From Pseudonocardiaceae bacterium (GTDB lineage: Bacteria > Actinomycetota > Actinomycetes > Mycobacteriales > Pseudonocardiaceae): a DNA stretch of 5,668 nucleotides. Location of the stretch: positions 1-5,668 of the forward strand of contig JAICSB010000245.1 of NCBI GenBank assembly GCA_025937115.1, read 5' to 3'. The notes under the pieces were generated by a model. It was not told where the DNA came from, searched no databases, and saw only the letters and a program-made list of their open reading frames with translations. Each line of letters starts with the position of its first letter. The stretch's first letter is position 1. Both the position numbers and the translations under genes were made by a program. Positions 1 through 5,140 of the stretch are shown here, one piece after another.

Positions 1-115
1 ACCGAACCTTGTACCGCATCCCGATGCCGTGTCGTGCGGTCGGAACGCGGTTCCTCCGTCCCGGGTTCTCCTCGTCGGGGATCTCTCGATACCAGCGGTC
101 CTGTATGTGTGCCAT
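1..115 (-). CDS. int: Tyrosine site-specific integrase, N-terminal fragment (cut by left window edge)
   Basis: The first 38 codons of a minus-strand gene that continues beyond the left edge. The translation begins MAHIQDRWYREIPDEENPGR and goes on RRNRVPTARHGIGMRYKVR. This matches the usual opening of actinobacterial tyrosine recombinases encoded by integrative elements, a short basic N-terminal region ahead of the core-binding domain. The catalytic domain is not in the window, so activity cannot be judged. The ATG at 115 has a good ribosome binding site, AGGAGA on the minus strand at 126-121 with a 5-nt spacer. The gene starts 37 nt after the excisionase stop and is the last of the rep-xis-int run. 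The family integrates the element, usually at the 3' end of a tRNA gene, and excises it together with Xis. The assignment rests on a short stretch but also on the classic context. Confidence 0.8.
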   Translation of the reverse strand, partial: MAHIQDRWYREIPDEENPGRRNRVPTARHGIGMRYKVR

Positions 116-152
116 GTGTCTCTCCTAGTCAGGGGTTGCCGGATGGGAGCGA

Positions 153-343
153 TCAAGCCGCGTCGTGCTGGTCGAACCATTCGCGGACCTTCACTGGGTC
201 GTAGCGCAGGTGCTTGCCGATCTTCCGCACTGGAGGGCCGTACCCTTGGCGCGCCATCCACGAATCGTTGGCACCGGGATTCCGAGATAGGCCGACAAGT
301 CCTCCACCGTCCACAAGCGCTTCGCCGGTCCGGTTGTGCTCAT
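153..343 (-). pseudogene. xis: AlpA/MerR-like excisionase with an apparent one-base frameshift
   Basis: A small winged-helix DNA-binding protein of the excisionase type, which bends the attachment site and steers the integrase towards excision. From the ATG at 343 the frame reads MSTTGPAKRLWTVEDLSAYL and GIPVPTIRGWRAKG, the helix-turn-helix half. It then loses the family pattern and stops at 191 after 50 residues. The other half, YGPPVRKIGKHLRYDPVKVR and EWFDQHDAA, lies in the neighbouring frame and ends with TGA at 155-153. Re-reading one G in the GGGT at 245-242 joins the two into a family-typical 63-residue protein. The likely cause is a single-base deletion or a sequencing error. A -1 slip of the Gly tRNA on GGGT is possible, but no classic slippery heptamer is present. 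The start is supported by AAGGAG just upstream, overlapping the rep stop region. The gene begins 11 nt after rep ends. Confidence 0.8.
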
Positions 344-354
344 CGCCTGCTCCT

Positions 355-2013
355 TCACGCGGCTTGATCGGTAGTTGCCGACTGGTTGGTGTCGGGTGGT
401 GGGCCGGTCGCGGCGAGTTGGGCAGCGGTGTATTCGGCTTTCCATCGCTGTCGTTCAGCGATCGCCTGCAGCAGCAGCACGGGCCGGGCTGGCACGTCGG
501 GGTCGGTGGGTGCGGTGCGTTCCCACTGGTAAGGCCCGTCCTTGGGACCGTGGCTGGGGTGAATGCCAGCTTGTTCGAGGAGTTGCCGAACGAATGCACC
601 GCGCTCGGCGCGGTGGTCATCGAGGCTCTTGTTCGACCATTTCCGGGACACCAGGACCCGGCGTCCAGCGATGCCGAGGTGCTCGGCCTGGTGGGCTTTG
701 CCCTTGCAGCATCCCGGGGTCATGGAGTGCCGGGCGCCCTTGGGCTGGATGCCATAGAGCAGCCACAACGCACAGCGCGGGGAGCACGGTGTCACGCGGA
801 GTTGGGCGTGTAACCGGTGGGCGTGATCGCGGTGGGCGTCGGTGGTGTGCTGGTTGAGTCCGGCGGCTTGGCTGATGCTCTTGGTTAGATATTTGCAGAG
901 GTAGCCGATGTGGCGCCCGGCTTCTTCGGTGCCGCCCAAGATGCCCTTGACGTGCACCTGTTCCCCGAAGCGCACCACATGCGCAGGCTCGGTCAGCTCC
1001 TCACACGCCTGCTCCCAGCTAGGCAACGGTGTACCGGTGTCGGGGTCGGTGAAAGCCTTTGCTCTGCTGTCCCAGACCGGAAGCGTCTCGTCGGTGTAGC
1101 GGAGTTGGTCGTGTGCTGGCCACCAGACCTGGTAGTAGGTGGCCGCGGTGATCGCCCGCAGCTCCGCCCGGGGGATAGTGCCGCGGATGGCGGCGTGGAA
1201 GTGCGGGGCGCCGCGTTTTTGGGGTTCGACGGTGCCGAAGTATTGGACGTCCCAGCCGACGCAGCGGCGGGTGTTTTGCCAGAACCGGTCCACCAGCGCG
1301 GGGAAGTGGATGGCGTCCCGGGCGGCTCGCCGGTAGTCGTAGTGATCCGGGTCGATCGCGGCCCCGTCGCTATCGACCCGGCCGTAGGAATCGAGGGTGA
1401 GGGTAAGGAACGTGGAGGGCCGGTACTGCCCGGCGAAGACCCGCCCCAGCGTGCGTCGCTCGATGGGACGACGGGGCAGGTCCGGGGCGTCGTGGCGGCG
1501 TCGGGTGGAGCGTTTGACGGGTTTGGGTGGGGGATCGAGTGGGGTGAGTCGGCCGCGGACTCCAGCGGCGCGCAGTTCGGTGTCAACTTCGGCGACCGAG
1601 TCTGCGATCTGCTCGCAGCTGATCTCATCGCCACGGGTCTTGCATTCGGTGTAGGCCGCTGCCAGATCGGCTCGGGCGGCCATCAGCGCCGTGTGCTCCT
1701 CGCTGGGGCTAGACCGCTCGGTGACGGGTTCGGTGTCCAGGTGCCAGCCCTGGCGGCACTGCGCCATCCGCAACCGCCGGGCCTTCTCCGCACACGGCCG
1801 GCACTGCTCGGCCCGGGTCGAGCCGCAGGGCACGGGCACAATGTCGACGCGACCAGTGGTGGTGTCGATGCGGCGCATCGCCAACGGTCGAATGCACACG
1901 CCGTACTGCTCGGCCACGGCCTGGGCCACCTCAGCACTGATCGGCAGCGCGGCCCGCTGCGCCCGGGTCATCTGCGCCACATCGAGACTGGTCGGATCAG
2001 TGGTGGCGGCCAT
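355..2013 (-). CDS. rep: HUH-type replication initiator, RepSA-like (pSAM2 family)
   Basis: A 552-residue rolling-circle replication initiator of the type encoded by actinobacterial integrative and conjugative elements. It would nick one strand at the element origin and start rolling-circle synthesis after excision. Visible features in order: a cysteine cluster (Cys63, Cys71, Cys74) followed by the basic stretch EKARRLRMAQCRQGWHLDTE; the hydrophobic motif TFLTLTLDSYGRVD at about 201-214; the metal-binding HUH motif in GAPHFHAAIRG, with His271 and His273; the tyrosine motif IGYLCKYLTKS, with Tyr371 and Tyr375 as nucleophile candidates and Lys374 and Lys378 beside them; and a second Cys/His-rich patch (Cys410, Cys414, His429, Cys435, Cys436). 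All key motifs are present and the frame is unbroken. The ATG at 2013 overlaps the stop of the upstream gene (TGATG) and follows GGAGG by 10 nt, which suggests translational coupling. It is longer than pSAM2 RepSA as I remember it. Confidence 0.9.
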   Translation of the reverse strand: MAATTDPTSLDVAQMTRAQRAALPISAEVAQAVAEQYGVCIRPLAMRRIDTTTGRVDIVPVPCGSTRAEQCRPCAEKARRLRMAQCRQGWHLDTEPVTERSSPSEEHTALMAARADLAAAYTECKTRGDEISCEQIADSVAEVDTELRAAGVRGRLTPLDPPPKPVKRSTRRRHDAPDLPRRPIERRTLGRVFAGQYRPSTFLTLTLDSYGRVDSDGAAIDPDHYDYRRAARDAIHFPALVDRFWQNTRRCVGWDVQYFGTVEPQKRGAPHFHAAIRGTIPRAELRAITAATYYQVWWPAHDQLRYTDETLPVWDSRAKAFTDPDTGTPLPSWEQACEELTEPAHVVRFGEQVHVKGILGGTEEAGRHIGYLCKYLTKSISQAAGLNQHTTDAHRDHAHRLHAQLRVTPCSPRCALWLLYGIQPKGARHSMTPGCCKGKAHQAEHLGIAGRRVLVSRKWSNKSLDDHRAERGAFVRQLLEQAGIHPSHGPKDGPYQWERTAPTDPDVPARPVLLLQAIAERQRWKAEYTAAQLAATGPPPDTNQSATTDQAA

Positions 2014-2291
2014 CAGGCGCGCACCTCCCGCTCGGTGGCGGCGAACCGCGGCGCGGCGAGTGGCATGGTGGCGGCCTCAGGTGCCAGATCAGCGCCCACA
2101 CCACGAGGGGTGGCCTGCAGGCCACCAGAGACCAGCACGATGGCACCACCGGGCAGCAGCCCGGTTACCGGCACTCTTGCCGGAGGCGAGAGCGCCCATC
2201 CGTGATCGGATTGGACGTTCCTGGTTGGTGCAGTTAGGAGGGAGATCGGGTAGGGGCTTGCGCCCCGCCTGGTCGGTCTGAGTATCCTCAC
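2013..2291 (-). CDS. Unrecognised 92-residue protein, first gene of the rep operon
   Basis: I do not recognise this family. The reading frame begins with GTG at 2291, preceded by AGGAG with a 9-nt spacer, and ends with a TGA that overlaps the rep start codon (TGATG). That overlap is the strongest sign that it is translated. The N-terminal 20 residues are basic (MRILRPTRRGASPYPISLLT), then comes ARVPVTGLLPGGAIVLVSGG at about 39-58, a glycine- and valine-rich core that could be a small beta fold, and an alanine-rich acidic tail ending ATEREVRA. No signal peptide or convincing membrane helix is visible. Codons in its second half have the GC-rich third positions expected here. An alternative overlapping frame from GTG 2301 runs 70 residues and also has a protein-like start, but its GTG is directly abutted by the AGGAG and it does not reach rep. 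By position it could modulate replication, as small genes next to rep in such elements often do; that is inference. Confidence 0.5.
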   Translation of the reverse strand: MRILRPTRRGASPYPISLLTAPTRNVQSDHGWALSPPARVPVTGLLPGGAIVLVSGGLQATPRGVGADLAPEAATMPLAAPRFAATEREVRA

Positions 2292-2317
2292 TGGTATTCA
2301 CTCCTGACTGGGTGGGC

Positions 2318-2365
2318 GGCGTGGAAGCGGATAAGGGTTGGTAGCCAGGAATCCGCTTCTACGCC
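2318..2365. repeat. 15-bp inverted repeat upstream of the rep operon
   Basis: Arms GGCGTGGAAGCGGAT (2318-2332) and ATCCGCTTCTACGCC (2351-2365) are reverse complements except for one position, which would be a G:T wobble in RNA, and are separated by 18 nt. The repeat lies 26 bp upstream of the first start codon of the operon at 2291, where an operator, an mRNA leader hairpin or a replication origin hairpin would be expected. No U-rich run follows on either strand, so a classic intrinsic terminator is unlikely. Confidence 0.55.
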
Positions 2366-2425
2366 GGGGTCTTGATCTCGGGAAAATAGGCATAGGTGCT
2401 TTCTCCACGCGACCCATGCCCGTGG

Positions 2426-2450
2426 TATTCGAAATTACGTTATTGGTTTA
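2426..2450. promoter_or_regulatory. AT-rich patch, possible promoter or unwinding region
   Basis: Nineteen of these 25 bases are A or T, in DNA that is otherwise strongly GC-rich. The patch sits between the rep operon leader and the doubtful small ORF upstream. On the minus strand it contains hexamers such as TAACGT and TAATTT that could serve as a -10 element, but I see no well-placed -35 partner, so a promoter call is weak. An easily melted segment next to a replication gene is the alternative. Confidence 0.2.
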
Positions 2451-2494
2451 GGGTTGTTGCCTTGTTTTCTGTGGCATCGCCTCCCGGGGTTTGG

Positions 2495-2683
2495 TCATGT
2501 CGGACAGCGACACACTCTCACCGAGCGCGCCAATCGCCAACACAGCGAGCGCATATGCCCTGCCGAGACGGGGCACGCATATGCGCCCCACGCATACGAA
2601 CAGCTCACCGCCGCGCACAGCAATGCCCTCGCAGATGCCGCGCGCATACGCCGTTCGTTTTGAGAGCTGATCTCCCATTGCAT
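2495..2683 (-). CDS. Doubtful small ORF with strong ribosome binding site
   Basis: The only solid support is the translation signal. On the minus strand AGGAGG (2698-2693) lies 9 nt before an ATG at 2683, and a 62-residue frame starting MQWEISSQNERRMR follows. It is cysteine- and arginine-rich (CAAVSCSYAWGAYACPVSAG in the middle) and matches no family I know. A second ATG at 2678, in another frame and 14 nt from the same site, opens a 76-residue ORF (MGDQLSKRTAYARG...) ending at 2448 that looks about as protein-like, so the true frame is undecided. It lies between the divergent module and the rep operon, on the same strand as both. Third-position GC does not discriminate between the frames. 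The ribosome binding site could be a chance match, in which case this stretch is non-coding. Confidence 0.25.
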   Translation of the reverse strand: MQWEISSQNERRMRAASARALLCAAVSCSYAWGAYACPVSAGHMRSLCWRLARSVRVCRCPT

Positions 2684-2701
2684 ATCGCGCGTCCTCCTGA
2701 G

Positions 2702-2734
2702 GGTAGGCTGGCGGGCCGCGGTGACCCGCCTACC
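2702..2734. repeat. Bulged hairpin just upstream of a ribosome binding site
   Basis: GGTAGG (2702-2707) and CGGG (2712-2715) pair with CCCGCCTACC (2725-2734), giving ten base pairs with a 4-nt bulge (2708-2711) and a 9-nt loop that contains CCGCGG. On the minus strand it ends three bases before the AGGAGG at 2698-2693, so it would sit in the leader of any transcript read into the small ORF. It could instead terminate the minus-strand transcript that ends at 2828. Confidence 0.4.
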
Positions 2735-2763
2735 TAAGAAACGAGGACACGCGTGCTTTTAGG

Positions 2764-2810
2764 GGGTCCGCGAGCTAGTCCCGAGCTAGTCCGCTGCTAG
2801 TCCCGGACCC
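2764..2810. repeat. Three 11-bp tandem repeats framed by 7-bp inverted arms (origin, transfer or operator site)
   Basis: Two perfect copies of CGAGCTAGTCC (2771-2781 and 2782-2792) are followed by GCTGCTAGTCC (2793-2803), which keeps the last eight bases. The 8-bp core GCTAGTCC thus occurs three times exactly 11 bp apart. The 33-bp array precisely fills the interval between GGGTCCG (2764-2770) and CGGACCC (2804-2810), which are perfect inverted arms. Repeats at one helical turn suggest cooperative protein binding on one face of the DNA. Short 8-bp direct repeats are the recognition form known for FtsK-like TraB translocases at the clt locus of actinobacterial conjugative plasmids. Iterons and repressor operators are alternatives. 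It lies just past the end of the 99-residue minus-strand gene. Confidence 0.65.
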
Positions 2811-2827
2811 TGCCGTCGTAGTTTGTT

Positions 2828-3127
2828 TCATGCCGTGGGCCAGTTGCTCAGCACGGTGTTGAGCACATTGAGAGCATCCCCAGACACTCGCTCGGTCACC
2901 AGCAGCTCGTCGGGAATGATGAGCGATGATCTGCGCTGCCGGGTGGCGCTACAGGACGCTGGCTCCCAGAACCCGGCGAGGTAGATTGTGTCCCGCCAGT
3001 CGTCGGTTTCCCGAACGCCGAACAGCGGCCCGTCAGGGCCGGGGGCGATCCGCTGGAACCGGAAGCCACTCAGCTTGAGATAATCGAGTAGCCGTTTACC
3101 GATCGCAACGTCTGGCAGGTCAGCCAT
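2828..3127 (-). CDS. Unrecognised 99-residue protein, second gene of the divergent minus arm
   Basis: I do not recognise the family with any certainty. From the ATG at 3127 the protein reads MADLPDVAIGKRLLDYLKLS, then GFRFQRIAPGPDGPLFGVRE, TDDWRDTIYLAGFWEPASCS, ATRQRRSSLIIPDELLVTER and VSGDALNVLNTVLSNWPTA. It looks like a compact soluble alpha/beta protein: an amphipathic N-terminal helix, beta-type segments around RFQRIAP, LFGVRE and DTIYLAGFW, a basic CSATRQRRSS turn, and a C-terminal helix. There is no signal peptide or membrane helix. The start is set by the 8-bp overlap with the end of the upstream gene (CATCATGGCTGA), which implies translational coupling and makes longer upstream versions in this frame unlikely. 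The pair is transcribed away from the XRE-DUF397 genes, so it may be a target or partner of that regulator. The 11-bp repeat array lies 18 bp past its stop. Confidence 0.7.
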   Translation of the reverse strand: MADLPDVAIGKRLLDYLKLSGFRFQRIAPGPDGPLFGVRETDDWRDTIYLAGFWEPASCSATRQRRSSLIIPDELLVTERVSGDALNVLNTVLSNWPTA

Positions 3128-3347
3128 GATGACGGGCGTCCGCCAAGATCCTCTCGGCAACCCGGATTGCATCTTCGGCGGATAGTCGCACCCCGCACTC
3201 ACCGATCGGCGGGTAGAACACCCACGTACCAGCGGATTCGTGAATAGCCAGTAGCGAGCCGCGCTCGTTCGTGTCCGTGCGTCGGCCCTGGGCCACAACC
3301 CGGCCGCGTTCGCGGGCTCGGTGCGTCGTGGGCAGTTCGTTCACCAT
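3120..3347 (-). CDS. Unrecognised 75-residue protein, first gene of the divergent minus arm
   Basis: From the ATG at 3347 the protein reads MVNELPTTHRARERGRVVAQ, then GRRTDTNERGSLLAIHESAG, TWVFYPPIGECGVRLSAEDA and IRVAERILADARHHG. The first 28 residues are hydrophilic and basic. The rest has the shape of a small alpha/beta unit: strands LLAIHES and TWVFYPP, then VRLSAEDAIRVAERILADAR as a C-terminal helix. I know no defined function for it. The ATG has a modest purine-rich GGAAGGTCAGG upstream. An upstream GTG at 3413 would add 22 low-complexity residues and cover the inverted repeat at 3375-3414, so the shorter form is preferred. It overlaps the 99-residue gene by 8 bp and is divergent from the XRE regulator across about 215 bp. 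Confidence 0.65.
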   Translation of the reverse strand: MVNELPTTHRARERGRVVAQGRRTDTNERGSLLAIHESAGTWVFYPPIGECGVRLSAEDAIRVAERILADARHHG

Positions 3348-3374
3348 CGTGCCTGACCTTCCCCGTGTACTGGT

Positions 3375-3414
3375 GTTGTCCCGGCCCGGTTCGGGGGACA
3401 CGGACCGGGACAAC
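3375..3414. promoter_or_regulatory. Inverted repeat in the divergent promoter region, candidate operator
   Basis: GTTGTCCCGGCCCG (3375-3388) and CGGACCGGGACAAC (3401-3414) are reverse complements at 13 of 14 positions, separated by 12 nt. The outer ten bases are perfect. The site lies 28 bp upstream of the minus-strand ATG at 3347 and about 150 bp upstream of the XRE start. A dyad in the shared control region of a divergent regulator module is the usual place for that regulator to bind; binding by this XRE protein is inference. I could not identify convincing -10 and -35 hexamers for either arm. Confidence 0.5.
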
Positions 3415-3562
3415 TACGCCACCGTTGCGTGGGACGAGAGTTATCCGCCCCCGGCGACGTGCTAAGAGTGTGCCCGTGCATGTTGCATGGCGTCAAGCTT
3501 GGCATCGCGCCTGGCAGGGGTCAGGTTGCGTTTGGATACGCTCCGTGCAACTGTCCTGGCCC

Positions 3563-4417
3563 GTGGCGTACGTTCCCTCGATCAAGCGGCGCCGTCTCGG
3601 CGCTGCCCTCCGGCGGTTGCGCGAACAGTCAGCCCAGACCACCGACGACGTGGCGCGAAGCCTTGGCTGGAGTAAGTCGAAGGTAAGCCGCATCGAAACC
3701 GCCGCCGTCACCGTCTCACCGGATGACGTGCGGGCACTGTTGGGGCTCTACGACGTGCTGACTGACGAGGTTGAGCAGCTTGTCACCCTGGCCCGGGAAG
3801 ACAAGCAGCCAGGCTGGTGGCGTCAATACAGCGAAGTCCTGCCCCCCGAGTTCGAGGGATTCCTCGGACTGGAGTCGGAGGCAGCGCGCATCCTCGCCTA
3901 CGAATCGGAAGTCATTCCCGGGCTGCTGCAGACCGAGGAGTACGCCAAACGGGTCCTAGGCCAGCACCCGCTGACCGTGATGCCGTATGAAGTGGAGCGA
4001 TCAGCACAGCTCCGCAAAGCCCGGCAGGCCCGACTCACCAGCAGCGACCCTGTCGCGCTCGACGTCGTCATCAACGAGGGTGCACTCCGTCGTCAGGTCG
4101 GCGGAGCTGACGTGATGCGCGCTCAGCTCGGGCATCTCGTCTCGATGCTGGAACTGCCTAACCTCACGGTGCGGGTCTTGCTCTTCACCGCCGGGGAACA
4201 TCCCGCGACACATGGTGCCTTTACCGTGCTGGAGTTCCCAGACTCCGAGGACCCGCACATTGTCTACCTCGACGTTCTCACCACCAGCTACTACCTCAAC
4301 GATCTCCGCGAAGTCGGCGCCTACCAGCTCGCACACGATCGGCTCCGTGCGCAAGCGCTCGGGCCAGACCAGTCACGGAGTATGATCGTTGCACTCGTGG
4401 AAGAGAGCAAATCATGA
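3563..4417 (+). CDS. XRE-family transcriptional regulator with DUF5753 domain (Scr1/WhiJ-like)
   Basis: A 284-residue cytoplasmic DNA-binding regulator of a type greatly expanded in actinomycetes. Residues 10-66 form the helix-turn-helix (RRLGAALRRLREQSAQTTDD, then VARSLGWSKSKVSRIETAAV). Residues from about 84 to 280 fit DUF5753, with the typical GWWRQYSEVLPPEFEGFLGLE, EAARILAYESEVIPGLLQTE and EYAKRVLG, and later IVYLDVLTTSYYLNDLREV. The GTG at 3563 (VAYVPSIKRRRLG) gives the normal family length. The same frame is open back to 3365, but those residues are low-complexity and unlike the family. No good ribosome binding site precedes the GTG, so translation may be leaderless, or the true start may be GTG 3545. 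It overlaps the DUF397 gene by ATGA. In Streptomyces such pairs (SCO4441/SCO4442, WhiJ and its DUF397 neighbour) affect development and antibiotic production. Confidence 0.9.
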   Translation: MAYVPSIKRRRLGAALRRLREQSAQTTDDVARSLGWSKSKVSRIETAAVTVSPDDVRALLGLYDVLTDEVEQLVTLAREDKQPGWWRQYSEVLPPEFEGFLGLESEAARILAYESEVIPGLLQTEEYAKRVLGQHPLTVMPYEVERSAQLRKARQARLTSSDPVALDVVINEGALRRQVGGADVMRAQLGHLVSMLELPNLTVRVLLFTAGEHPATHGAFTVLEFPDSEDPHIVYLDVLTTSYYLNDLREVGAYQLAHDRLRAQALGPDQSRSMIVALVEESKS

Positions 4418-4623
4418 TCACCCAACGCCCACCGCTGGCCCGCACGGCCTGGCGGGCGAGCAGCTACAGCGCAGCATCCGGTAACTGCATCGAAGTCGCC
4501 CAGCTAGCAACCGGCTACCGCGCCCTCCGCGACTCGAAAAACCCCACCGGACCGATACTGACATACACCCTTGCCCAGTGGTCTGCCTTCACCGCCGGAG
4601 TGCGCGCAGGAGACTTCGACTAA
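4414..4623 (+). CDS. DUF397 protein (Scr2-like partner of the XRE regulator)
   Basis: A 69-residue protein with the full DUF397 signature: WRASSYSAASGNCIEVAQLA at residues 13-32 with the conserved Cys25, RDSKNPTGPILTYTLAQWSA at 39-58, and a C-terminal FTAGVRAGDFD. DUF397 proteins are small, actinobacterial, and almost always sit next to an XRE/DUF5753 gene; some pairs have been described as toxin-antitoxin-like, or as a regulator and its modulating partner. The ATG at 4414 overlaps the XRE stop (ATGA), so the two are translationally coupled and probably made in fixed ratio. Length and motifs are complete, with no sign of decay. The precise biochemical activity of the family remains unclear to me. 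Confidence 0.93.
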   Translation: MITQRPPLARTAWRASSYSAASGNCIEVAQLATGYRALRDSKNPTGPILTYTLAQWSAFTAGVRAGDFD

Positions 4624-4670
4624 CCAACAGAGGCGAGCGCCCCAGCAACCATGTAATCACCGGCGGCACA

Positions 4671-4694
4671 GTCGTTCGTCTTGTCGTTCGTCTG
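4671..4694. repeat. 12-bp tandem duplication
   Basis: GTCGTTCGTCTT (4671-4682) is followed directly by GTCGTTCGTCTG (4683-4694), identical at 11 of 12 positions. It lies about 50 bp after the DUF397 stop. A simple slippage duplication is the likeliest explanation. Confidence 0.7.
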
Positions 4695-4725
4695 TGTTGC
4701 AGAATTCGCCTCTAATGGATCAAGC

Positions 4726-4744
4726 GCGCCGCCTGCGGCGGCGC
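4726..4744 (+). terminator. GC-rich hairpin, possible terminator of the XRE-DUF397 operon
   Basis: GCGCCGCC (4726-4733) pairs perfectly with GGCGGCGC (4737-4744) across a 3-nt loop. It begins 102 bp after the DUF397 stop. No T-run follows, so it is not a textbook intrinsic terminator, but actinomycete terminators often lack one. It may equally be a dispersed GC-rich intergenic palindrome. Confidence 0.3.
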
Positions 4745-5033
4745 TGGACGTGGCTGGGTTCCTCGTCTTGCTCGCGTGCCCGCCGGGCCGATCCCGCTTG
4801 CTGCGCGCGGCCTGACGGCCGTGCTCGCGCGGGCCGGCCCGGTGGGCGCAGCGGTCGACGCCAACTCAGTTTGCCGCAGGCGACGCGGCTCTGAGATCGC
4901 GGCCGGGCCAACCGGTTAACACGGGACCTCACGGGGAACCACCGGCTCTAACAAACACAAGCTCAATGACCGTGCATGTGAACACTTCCCAGCTCACGTC
5001 GCGTGCCGGTCCGGACCTTTGCAAGGCGGTACT

Positions 5034-5054
5034 CGGGCTCTCTGATAAAGCCCG
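5034..5054. repeat. Short perfect hairpin
   Basis: CGGGCT (5034-5039) and AGCCCG (5049-5054) are perfect reverse complements around a 9-nt AT-richer loop (CTCTGATAA). It stands about 90 bp before the large nested palindrome. Function unknown. Confidence 0.35.
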
Positions 5055-5140
5055 CGCCCACCACAAATGCCCTCGCCGGGCGGGCAGATCTCCGGGATGG
5101 CCAGCAACAAGAGCTACTGCGGCCGGGTCGGGGTGGGCGG

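Noticed and set aside
242..247. Programmed -1 frameshift in xis
   Set aside because: No XXXYYYZ slippery heptamer and no evident downstream stem or pseudoknot. A deletion or sequencing error is simpler, though slippage on GGGT cannot be excluded.
910..2205. Long 431-codon plus-strand open frame opposite rep
   Set aside because: It is antisense to rep, which carries HUH and tyrosine motifs. The frame is Gly/Val/Ala-rich low-complexity sequence, as expected from the complement of a high-GC gene.
2396..2737. Plus-strand frames through the rep upstream region
   Set aside because: No start signal or family. The region has better evidence for DNA structures, and a strong ribosome binding site only on the other strand.
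3365..3562. Longer N-terminus of the XRE regulator
   Set aside because: The added 66 residues are rich in Trp, Arg, Pro and Thr and unlike the family, whose proteins begin near VPSIKRRRLG. They would also cover the divergent control region.
4720..4932. Arginine-rich minus-strand frame
   Set aside because: Low-complexity translation of GC-rich palindromes with no start signal or family.
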